From Streptomyces sp. GESEQ-35 (GTDB lineage Bacteria; Actinomycetota; Actinomycetes; Streptomycetales; Streptomycetaceae), in assembly GCF_017948485.1 (NCBI RefSeq), contig NZ_JAFFSX010000043.1, forward strand, positions 1-47,296: 47,296 bases of DNA. The letters are read 5' to 3'. A model generated the notes under the pieces. That model was not told the origin of the DNA, ran no database searches, and saw only the letters and a program-made list of their open reading frames with translations. Below are positions 41,638 to 47,296 of this stretch, in pieces (the stretch's first letter is position 1; each line of letters begins with the position of its first letter). The position numbers and the translations under genes are program-made.

Positions 41638-43185
41638 ATGCACCGCGACGAGCCGTCGCTTTTGGACCAGCAGAACCCGCAGGACCACTCTCGATCTCGA
41701 CTGAAGCGCAGATCCTTCCTGGTCGGAGCCGGCACGGGCCTCGGCGCCGCCACCGTCGGGCTGGGCGCCACCGCCGTGGCCCGACCGCAGGCGCCCGCCC
41801 GGACGCCTTCCTTCACGCCCAGTCGGCCGATCGTCTTCCGCGGGGCCACCGTGGTGACCGGCGACCCCGAGCTCGGTGTCCTGCAGAACGCCGACGTACT
41901 GGTCACCGGCTCCACCATCAAGGCGGTCGGACCGAATCTGCATACGCCCTCGAACGCCGCTGTCGTCGACGGGCGTGACCGGATCCTCATGCCCGGCATG
42001 ATCGACACCCACCGGCACATGTGGCAGACCGTGCTGCGAGGGGTCGGGGCGGAATGGAGCATCCAGAACTACTTCCAGTTCATGTACCTGGGGTGGGCCA
42101 AGTACTGGCGCCCCGAGGACGTGTACGCCGGTAACTACCTGTCCATGGTCGAAGCCATCAACAGCGGCGTGACCACCAGCCTGGACTGGTCACATGCGCT
42201 GTACACCCTCGATCACGCAGAAGCCGCCGCCGACGCCCTCTTCGACTCTCATGGCCGGGCCCGACTGGCCTACAGCGACCTGTCCGCCGCGCCGCAGGAG
42301 TGGGTCACCGCCGGCGATGTCGACCGGCTGCTGCGCACCCGGTTCTCGTCCAAGAACCAGCTCGTCACCATGCAACTGGCCTGGGACACCCCCACCGACT
42401 CGGCGTTTCCGGAGCGTCCGGCCTGGGAGTTCGCCCGGGACCGAGACCTGATGGTCACTCAGCACGCCGGCATCTGGGAGTACTCCCCCGACAACGCACT
42501 CCAGATCCTGCGGGACAACGGCTTCCTGCTGCCCACGAACACTTATGTGCACGGCGGATCCTTCCCGGACAGCGCCTACGGCCTGATCGCCGACTCGGGC
42601 GGCAATGTGTCGGTCTCCGCCGAGAGCGAGCTCAACGCGGGCCAGGGATACCCTCCGACCGGCAAGGTCAGGGAACACGGGATCCCGATCTCCCTGTCCA
42701 TGGACACCAGCGTCTGGTGGAGCTCGGACATGTTCTCCGCGATGCGGGCCACCCTCAACGCGGACCGCGGCCTCGACCACCAGACCGCGCAAGCCGACGG
42801 CAAGACGGTCGTCAACAACGACCTGCGCACCGAGGACGTCATCCACTTCGCGACGCAGGGCGGGGCCGACGCCCTGGGGCTGGGCTCCTCGCTGGGGTCG
42901 ATCACCCCGGGCAAGCTGGCGGATCTGGTGATGCTGCGGGCCGACACACCGTCCATGGTTCCGCTCACCAACGCCTCCCACCAGATCGTTTTCCAGGCCA
43001 CGCGCGCGGAGGTCGACACGGTTCTGGTCAATGGACGCGTGCTCAAGTACGGCGGGGAACTCATCTCCCCGGACCTGAAGCGGGCCCGACGCCTGGCGGA
43101 GGCCTCACGCGACCACATCCGGGAGAAGGCCGGCGAGAAGCAGTGGGCCGAGGGGCAGGAACCGCCGCCGTTCAAGGTCGCCTGA
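41638..43185 (+). CDS. Tat-exported amidohydrolase
   Basis: A 515-residue metal-dependent hydrolase of the amidohydrolase-1 type, related to the TrzN/AtzA/chlorohydrolase and deaminase group. The twin-arginine leader KRRSFLVGAGTGLGAAT (R24-R25) is followed by an N-terminal beta domain (VVTGDPELGVLQNADVLVTG). The metal motif MPGMIDTHRHMWQTVLRG carries HxH; later come QHAGIWE (His), NTYVHGGSFP (His) and SMDTSVWWSSD (Asp). The end, GSITPGKLADLVMLRAD and VLVNGRVLKYGG, is family-typical. Export outside the cell is unusual for this group and suggests an environmental substrate. It converges on the FCD regulator, a terminator hairpin lying between. The substrate is unknown. Confidence 0.88.
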   Translation: MHRDEPSLLDQQNPQDHSRSRLKRRSFLVGAGTGLGAATVGLGATAVARPQAPARTPSFTPSRPIVFRGATVVTGDPELGVLQNADVLVTGSTIKAVGPNLHTPSNAAVVDGRDRILMPGMIDTHRHMWQTVLRGVGAEWSIQNYFQFMYLGWAKYWRPEDVYAGNYLSMVEAINSGVTTSLDWSHALYTLDHAEAAADALFDSHGRARLAYSDLSAAPQEWVTAGDVDRLLRTRFSSKNQLVTMQLAWDTPTDSAFPERPAWEFARDRDLMVTQHAGIWEYSPDNALQILRDNGFLLPTNTYVHGGSFPDSAYGLIADSGGNVSVSAESELNAGQGYPPTGKVREHGIPISLSMDTSVWWSSDMFSAMRATLNADRGLDHQTAQADGKTVVNNDLRTEDVIHFATQGGADALGLGSSLGSITPGKLADLVMLRADTPSMVPLTNASHQIVFQATRAEVDTVLVNGRVLKYGGELISPDLKRARRLAEASRDHIREKAGEKQWAEGQEPPPFKVA

Positions 43186-43216
43186 GCCACGTACGGCAGG
43201 CAGCCGGATCGCCGAC

Positions 43217-43245
43217 GCCGCGGCCGGGGAACCCCCGGTCGCGGC
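43217..43245. terminator. Bidirectional terminator hairpin
   Basis: A 13-bp stem (GCCGCGGCCGGGG at 43217-43229, CCCCGGTCGCGGC at 43233-43245, one G-T pair) lies between the convergent amidohydrolase and FCD regulator genes, 32 bases after one stop and 32 bases after the other. Stability and place support termination from both sides. Confidence 0.75.
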
Positions 43246-43276
43246 GGCAAGCCCCCGGAACTGACGGCGGCGCGCT

Positions 43277-43960
43277 TCACCCGCTCGCGGCGCCCGTCTG
43301 GAACACGTCCGGGTGGTGGGAGAGTTCAACCCGCGTACGACGGATGTGGAGTTCGAGGATGCGCTCGGCGGACCGGTGGTCGCCATCGCGCAGGGCCTCG
43401 ATGAGGAGGCGGTGCTCGGCGTTGATGATCCAGCTGCGCTGGTCGCCGGTCAGCCGGGTGAAGGCACGGCGGTAGTGCTGGGTGGTGTCCCACAACCGGG
43501 CGACGATGTTCGCCAGTTCGTCGGCACGATGGTGCCGGTAGGTCGCCCAGTGCAGTTGCCGGTCGAGCACCAGGAACTCTTCGACGTCGCGGGTCTGCTC
43601 GATGTGCCCCTGCAGTTCGGCCAGCTCGGCGATGTCCGTGTCCGTCAGGTGCGGCGCGGACTCGGCGAGAAGGAGTGGTTCGAGCCGCTCACGCATCTTG
43701 TAGCTGAGCTCGCACTCCCGCATGTCCATCTGCGTCACCCATGCGCCCTGGTTGGCGCGCAGGGTGACCAGACCCCTCGACTGCAGGATGCGCAGTGCCT
43801 CACGGACCGGCAGCCTGCTGGTCTGCAGTTCTTCCGCGAGTTCGTCCTGGATGATCCGCGTGCCTGGTGCCAGTCGGCCCGACAGGATGCGCTCGCGCAG
43901 CTGGTCGGCGATCCGCTGGCTGGCCACACCGGCCCGCAGGGTGCCGTTGCCCTCGGACAC
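43277..43960 (-). CDS. GntR-family regulator, FCD domain
   Basis: A 227-residue repressor-type protein. The N-terminal winged helix-turn-helix (QRIADQLRERILSGRLAPGT, IIQDELAEELQTSRLPVREA, LRILQSRGLVTLRANQGAWV) is followed by an all-helical FCD domain with metal-ligand pattern DRQLHWATYRHH, HYRRAFTR and DGDHRSAERILELHIRRT. I chose the GTG at 43960 because AGGAG lies eight bases before it, whereas the GTG at 43969 overlaps that box. FCD regulators usually control adjacent catabolic genes in response to an organic acid. Two ATGGATCCA palindromes in the VOC/E1 promoter next door are the likely operators. Confidence 0.9.
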   Translation of the reverse strand: MSEGNGTLRAGVASQRIADQLRERILSGRLAPGTRIIQDELAEELQTSRLPVREALRILQSRGLVTLRANQGAWVTQMDMRECELSYKMRERLEPLLLAESAPHLTDTDIAELAELQGHIEQTRDVEEFLVLDRQLHWATYRHHRADELANIVARLWDTTQHYRRAFTRLTGDQRSWIINAEHRLLIEALRDGDHRSAERILELHIRRTRVELSHHPDVFQTGAASG

Positions 43961-43999
43961 TTGCCTCACTCCTGTCCACGCTTCTGCCCGGGCTACTGC

Positions 44000-44500
44000 T
44001 CAGGCGAAGGCCTGCGGATCGTGATCGAAGGCCTTGCCGCCAGGATAGGAAACCAGCTCGAACTGCATGCCCCAGGGAGACAGGAAGTAGACCCAGCGCT
44101 GCCCTGCGCTGGCGCCCCGGCTGGTGGTCGGCTCTCCCAGCACGCGCAGGCCGCGTCGGCGCAGGTCCTCCACCGCAGCATCGAGGTCCTCGACGTAGAG
44201 CGCCACATGATGGCCACCGACGTCGCTGTTGCGCGGGACGTGCGTGCGCTGGTCCGGGGCCTCGTACTGGAAGACCTCGAACAGCGCCTGCCCGCCGAGC
44301 CGGTAGAAGTGCAGCCGACGCATCACGGCTCGGTCGTCCACTCCCAGGTGCTCGCTCATCCAGCGACCACCGTCCCGGTAGGGGCCCAGCGCGTACATGT
44401 ACTCGCACCCGAGCGCCTCCACGAAGAACTCGTGGGCCTGCGCGAGGTCCGGCACGGTAAGCCCGATGTGGTCGAGGCGGGTCAGTCCGGGTATCGTCAT
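44000..44500 (-). CDS. VOC-superfamily (glyoxalase/dioxygenase-fold) protein
   Basis: A 166-residue cytoplasmic protein with two beta-alpha-beta-beta-beta units. The ATG at 44500 has a GGAGAG box three bases upstream. Metal-ligand candidates are in place: His in RLDHIGLTV, Glu in QALFEVFQYE, His in GGHHVALYVED, Glu in GMQFELVSYPG. Such proteins act as lyases, epimerases or ring-cleavage dioxygenases. It lies 39 bases from the FCD regulator on the same strand and is divergent from the 2-oxoacid dehydrogenase genes, suggesting one catabolic unit. The exact reaction cannot be read from the sequence. Confidence 0.88.
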   Translation of the reverse strand: MTIPGLTRLDHIGLTVPDLAQAHEFFVEALGCEYMYALGPYRDGGRWMSEHLGVDDRAVMRRLHFYRLGGQALFEVFQYEAPDQRTHVPRNSDVGGHHVALYVEDLDAAVEDLRRRGLRVLGEPTTSRGASAGQRWVYFLSPWGMQFELVSYPGGKAFDHDPQAFA

Positions 44501-44509
44501 GATCTCTCC

Positions 44510-44521
44510 AATGGATCCATT
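44510..44521. promoter_or_regulatory. Candidate FCD-regulator operator 1
   Basis: AATGGATCCATT, a perfect 12-bp palindrome, lies 9 bases upstream of the VOC gene start. The core ATGGATCCA is repeated at 44596-44604. Sites of the TGG-N-CCA type are typical for FCD-family GntR regulators, and one is encoded next door. Confidence 0.65.
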
Positions 44522-44594
44522 CACTCTTGCGATCACATCCCTTGAGGCGCATAGTCTAGGTCAAACGGCCCCGCGAGTGGTGCGGTCGCCTTCA

Positions 44595-44606
44595 AATGGA
44601 TCCAAT
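44595..44606. promoter_or_regulatory. Candidate FCD-regulator operator 2
   Basis: AATGGATCCAAT differs from the first site at one base and lies 32 bases before the E1 start. The two centres are 85 bp apart, close to eight helical turns, so both could be contacted by one looped complex. Confidence 0.65.
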
Positions 44607-44638
44607 CAAGCTGCTCAGTCACTCTTCAGGGAGAGCCC

Positions 44639-46819
44639 ATGCCCAGCCGTGATCCTCTGTCCCCCAGCTCGCCCTGGGTGGAGCTGAGCGCCTCAGCCGA
44701 AGACTGGGACGCCGCCGACCCCGCCCTGCTGCTGGGCATGCTGGGCCAGGGCCTGTGGATCCGGGCCTTCGAGGAGTACGCGCTCGAACTCGCCGGTCAA
44801 GGGCTCATCCACGGCCCCGTGCACTCGTCCATCGGGCAGGAGGGCGGCGCCGTCGGATCGGTGCTGCCGCTGCGCAGCGACGACTTCGTCAACGGCTCGC
44901 ACCGCGGGCATCACCAGTTCCTCGCCAAGGCCTTCGGTCACGTCCTGCCCGGCAAGGCCGACGGGCTGCCCGAGCTGAACGACGACGTACGCATGGTGCT
45001 GCGCCGCACCCTCGCCGAGATCTGCGGCCTGGCCGACGGCTTCTGCCGCGGCCGGGGCGGTTCGATGCATCTGCAGTGGCGGGAGGCCGGGGCCATGGGC
45101 ACGAACGCCATCGTGGGCGGCGGCGTCCCGCAGGCCGCAGGTTTCGCCTGGAACCAGCTGCACGCCGGGACGGACGCCGTCACCGTGACCTACTTCGGGG
45201 ACGGCGCCGTCAACATCGGCTCGGTCCTCGAGACCTTCAACCTCGCGGCGGCCTGGCGGCTGCCCATCTGTTTCTTCATCGAGAACAACCTGTACGCCGT
45301 CTCGACCCCGATCGGCGAAGTGACCGCCGAGGCCAGGCTGTCGGCTCGGGGAGCGGGCTTCAACATACCCAGCTGGCGCGTGGACGGCATGGACGCCCTC
45401 GCCGTCAACCTGGCGATGAACGAAGCCCTCGGTCACATGCGCGCCGGCCACGGTCCGACCATCATCGAGGCCGAGGTGTACCGCTACTTCCACCAGAACG
45501 GCGCCTATCCGGGCAGCGCATTCGGCTACCGGGACAAGGCCGAGGAGAAGGCCTGGCGCGACCGCGACGCCCTGGATCAGCTGCGGGCCCACGTCGTCCG
45601 CCGCAAGCTCGCGACCGCGAGAGAAGTGACGGCCGCGCAGAAGAAGGTCGCGGCCGTGATGCGGGAGATCGGTGACTCGCTCCTGGAACCGGATCCCGAG
45701 GGCAAGCCCGGGACGCGTCGAATCAGGCCCACGGCCTGGCCGGACACCGCCTTCGTCGATGTGGGCGTCCGCGGCGACCTGAGCGAACTGGACGGCAGCC
45801 GCTACGAGGAGGCCGCGAGCTTCTCCGGAAAGCTGACGGACCGGCGGTTCATCGACGTGGTCAGTGACGTGATCGGCCGCCGGATGGAGACCGACGAACG
45901 CGTCGTCGTGCTCGGCGAGGACGTCAACCGGCTCAGGGGCGGAACCAACGGCGCGACCAAGCGGGCGCTGGAGTTGTTCCCCGACCGTGTGCTGGGAACG
46001 CCCATCAGCGAGAACGCGTTTGCCGGTCTCGGCGGCGGTATGGCCATCGACGGACGGTTCCGCCCGATCGTCGAGTTCATGTACGCCGACTTCATGTGGG
46101 TGGCTGCCGACCAGCTGTTCAACCAGGTGGCCAAGGCACGCCACATGTTCGGCGGCGAGAGCGCCGTGCCGTTCGTCCTGCGGTCCAAGCTCGCGGCCGG
46201 AACCGGGTACGGGTCGCAGCACACCATGGATCCGGCCGGTGTCCTCACCACAGCGGCGGGACTGCGCGTGATCGCCCCGTCGAACCCCTTCGACTACGTG
46301 GGCCTGATGAACACCGCGCTCGCCTGCGAGGACCCGGTGGTCGTACTTGAGCACGTCGATCTCTACACGACGACCGGGAGCGGACCGGTCGACGACCTCG
46401 ACTACCGCATTCCGGTGGGCAGGGCGGCGCTGCGCCGGGAAGGCGGCGACCTGACGGTGATCTCGTACCTGTCGATGGTCAACCACTGTGCGGCAGCGCT
46501 CGACCAGGTGCCGGAGATCCAGGCCGACCTCATCGACCTGCGCTGGCTCGACCGCGCCAGCCTCGACTGGGACACCGTCGAAGCGAGCATCAGGAAGACC
46601 AACCGGGTCCTCATCGTCGAGCAGGGGGCGAGGGGCACCTCGTACGGCGGGTGGCTCGCGGACGAGATCCAGCGCCGCTTCTTCGACTGGCTCGACGCCC
46701 CGATCGAGCGCGTCACCGGTGGCGAGGCATCGCCCAGCATCAGCAAGGTCCTGGAGCGGGCGGCGATCGCTCGTACCGAAGAAGTCGTCAGCGCCCTGCG
46801 CGACATCGCCTCCAACTGA
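44639..46819 (+). CDS. Thiamine-dependent 2-oxoacid dehydrogenase E1, fused alpha and beta
   Basis: A 726-residue cytoplasmic protein joining both E1 subunits in one chain. The alpha part (about 1-340) has GQGLIHGPVHSSIGQEGGAV, GRGGSMHLQWREAGAMGTNA and the thiamine-diphosphate motif from GDGAVNIG (G187-D188) to ENN (N217). The beta part (about 390-726) has RFIDVVSDVIGRRMETDERV, VVLGEDVNRLRGG, TPISENAFAGLGGGMAIDG, RPIVEFMYADFMWVAADQLF and ALACEDPVVVLEHVDLY. The ATG follows a GGGAGAG box. It decarboxylates a 2-oxoacid, or cleaves an acetoin-like ketol, and passes the acyl group to the lipoyl E2 starting 34 bases downstream. The substrate is undetermined. Two palindromes in the promoter suggest control by the FCD regulator. 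Confidence 0.92.
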   Translation: MPSRDPLSPSSPWVELSASAEDWDAADPALLLGMLGQGLWIRAFEEYALELAGQGLIHGPVHSSIGQEGGAVGSVLPLRSDDFVNGSHRGHHQFLAKAFGHVLPGKADGLPELNDDVRMVLRRTLAEICGLADGFCRGRGGSMHLQWREAGAMGTNAIVGGGVPQAAGFAWNQLHAGTDAVTVTYFGDGAVNIGSVLETFNLAAAWRLPICFFIENNLYAVSTPIGEVTAEARLSARGAGFNIPSWRVDGMDALAVNLAMNEALGHMRAGHGPTIIEAEVYRYFHQNGAYPGSAFGYRDKAEEKAWRDRDALDQLRAHVVRRKLATAREVTAAQKKVAAVMREIGDSLLEPDPEGKPGTRRIRPTAWPDTAFVDVGVRGDLSELDGSRYEEAASFSGKLTDRRFIDVVSDVIGRRMETDERVVVLGEDVNRLRGGTNGATKRALELFPDRVLGTPISENAFAGLGGGMAIDGRFRPIVEFMYADFMWVAADQLFNQVAKARHMFGGESAVPFVLRSKLAAGTGYGSQHTMDPAGVLTTAAGLRVIAPSNPFDYVGLMNTALACEDPVVVLEHVDLYTTTGSGPVDDLDYRIPVGRAALRREGGDLTVISYLSMVNHCAAALDQVPEIQADLIDLRWLDRASLDWDTVEASIRKTNRVLIVEQGARGTSYGGWLADEIQRRFFDWLDAPIERVTGGEASPSISKVLERAAIARTEEVVSALRDIASN

Positions 46820-46853
46820 GCCCACGGCCCGAGACCCAGGTAGGAGTAGACCC

Positions 46854-47296
46854 ATGGCAACGCTGCTGCGCGTGCCCGAAGTCGCCGCCGGAGCGACGGA
46901 AGCCGTCCTGTCCGAATGGCTGGTGAAGGAGAACACCCCGTACAAGACCGGAGACCCGATCGTGGTCCTGGAAACCGACAAGGCACTGGTCGAGGTGGCG
47001 GCCGAGTCGGACGCGGTGATTCTTCGCGCACTCGTGCCGAACGGCGCCACGGTCGAGGTCGGTGCGCCGATGGCACTGGTCGGCGATACGTCCGAGACCG
47101 GGGCCGACCTTGAACAGCTCCTCGCGGAGCTCGGTGTCTCCACCGGGGCCGGCGAGGGGGAACAGACACCGGCGGGGCGGGGGGGGGGGGCCGGCGGGCG
47201 GGCGCGCGCGCCGGCGCGCCCCGGGGCGGGGGGGGGCGGGGGGGGGCGGGGGGGCGGGCGGGGGGGGGCGGGGGGTGGGCGGGGGGGGGGGGGGGC
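46854..47296 (+). CDS. Lipoyl-domain E2 component, N-terminal part
   Basis: From the ATG at 46854 (GTAGGAG box about ten bases upstream) the translation is a clear lipoyl domain: LLRVPEVAAGATEAVLSEWL, ENTPYKTGDPIVVLETDKAL with the lipoylated lysine K43 in ETDKA, VEVAAESDAV, LVPNGATVEVGAPMALVGD. About 100 residues are trustworthy. After about 47176 the sequence turns into G/C homopolymer and cannot be translated. The acyltransferase core is outside or lost. It is the E2 partner of the fused E1 just upstream, sharing its operon. Confidence 0.85.
   Translation, partial: MATLLRVPEVAAGATEAVLSEWLVKENTPYKTGDPIVVLETDKALVEVAAESDAVILRALVPNGATVEVGAPMALVGDTSETGADLEQLLAELGVSTGAGEGEQTPAGRGGGAGGRARAPARPGAGGGGGGRGGGRGGAGGGRGGGG
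47177..47296. other. Low-complexity G/C tract, probable contig-end artefact
   Basis: The last ~120 bases are nearly all G with some C and almost no A or T, including runs of ten or more G. It begins abruptly inside the E2 coding region. This is unlike even high-GC genomic DNA and resembles failed base calls at a read or contig end. Confidence 0.85.

Noticed and set aside
44693..47143. 816-codon minus-strand frame opposite the E1/E2 genes.
   Set aside because: Antisense shadow; the plus strand carries thiamine and lipoyl motifs with proper starts.
1..47296. CRISPR arrays, tRNA or rRNA genes, prophage structural genes, NRPS/PKS genes.
   Set aside because: None could be recognised on either strand by reading; no regular spacer-repeat pattern or cloverleaf was seen.

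Overview
The window is high-GC actinobacterial DNA, most likely Streptomyces or a close relative. Supporting signs are strong third-position G/C bias, GTG/TTG starts, a full-length AfsR/SARP regulator, twin-arginine leaders, a DUF4232-type lipoprotein and several ECF sigma factors. It reads as an accessory region: intact metabolic operons alternate with decayed genes. The last ~120 bases are almost pure G/C homopolymer and look like a bad contig end.

Left part (1-8.4 kb). A partial cytochrome P450 leaves the left edge. A tightly coupled ddl-murF-vanX trio (3.05-6.3 kb) follows an EamA/DMT transporter that carries an extra helical C-terminal domain. The trio has no vanH, and its ligase keeps the Lys-Tyr omega-loop pair of D-Ala-D-Ala (or D-Ala-D-Ser) ligases, so it is not the usual D-lactate resistance cassette. 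It is flanked by mirror-image relics. On each side a thaumatin-like gene and a DMT transporter gene are divergent; the left pair is thaumatin-minus/DMT-plus and the right pair DMT-minus/thaumatin-plus. The right DMT copy stops exactly at the end of vanX. An IS3-type remnant lies just beyond.

Middle part (8.4-20.8 kb). This holds a secreted cupin, an aldo/keto reductase divergent from an XRE/MmyB-type regulator, a palindromic intergenic element, a lipoprotein, an orphan SARP-NB-ARC-TPR regulator, a small conserved protein, a frameshifted ECF sigma gene, a broken LysE exporter beside an intact TetR regulator, and an ECF sigma factor with its membrane partner.

Sugar locus (20.8-38.5 kb). A glycan-foraging system: ABC importer (two permeases and a lipoprotein), GH36 and GH27 alpha-galactosidases, two GH95 alpha-L-fucosidases (one exported by Tat, one cytoplasmic), and the oxidative L-fucose route (aldose dehydrogenase, lactonase, enolase-superfamily dehydratase). 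ROK and LysR regulators are transcribed divergently. Perfect or near-perfect inverted repeats lie in front of the ROK gene and in front of the dehydratase. The gene set suggests uptake and breakdown of glycans carrying both alpha-galactose and alpha-L-fucose (or L-galactose).

Right part (38.6-47.3 kb). An LLM-class flavin monooxygenase, a decayed gene with a 24-bp tandem duplication, a Tat-exported amidohydrolase, an FCD-type GntR regulator, a VOC-fold protein divergent from a fused E1-alpha/beta 2-oxoacid dehydrogenase, and the start of its lipoyl E2. Two near-identical ATGGATCCA palindromes 85 bp apart sit in that divergent promoter and are probably the FCD regulator's operators.
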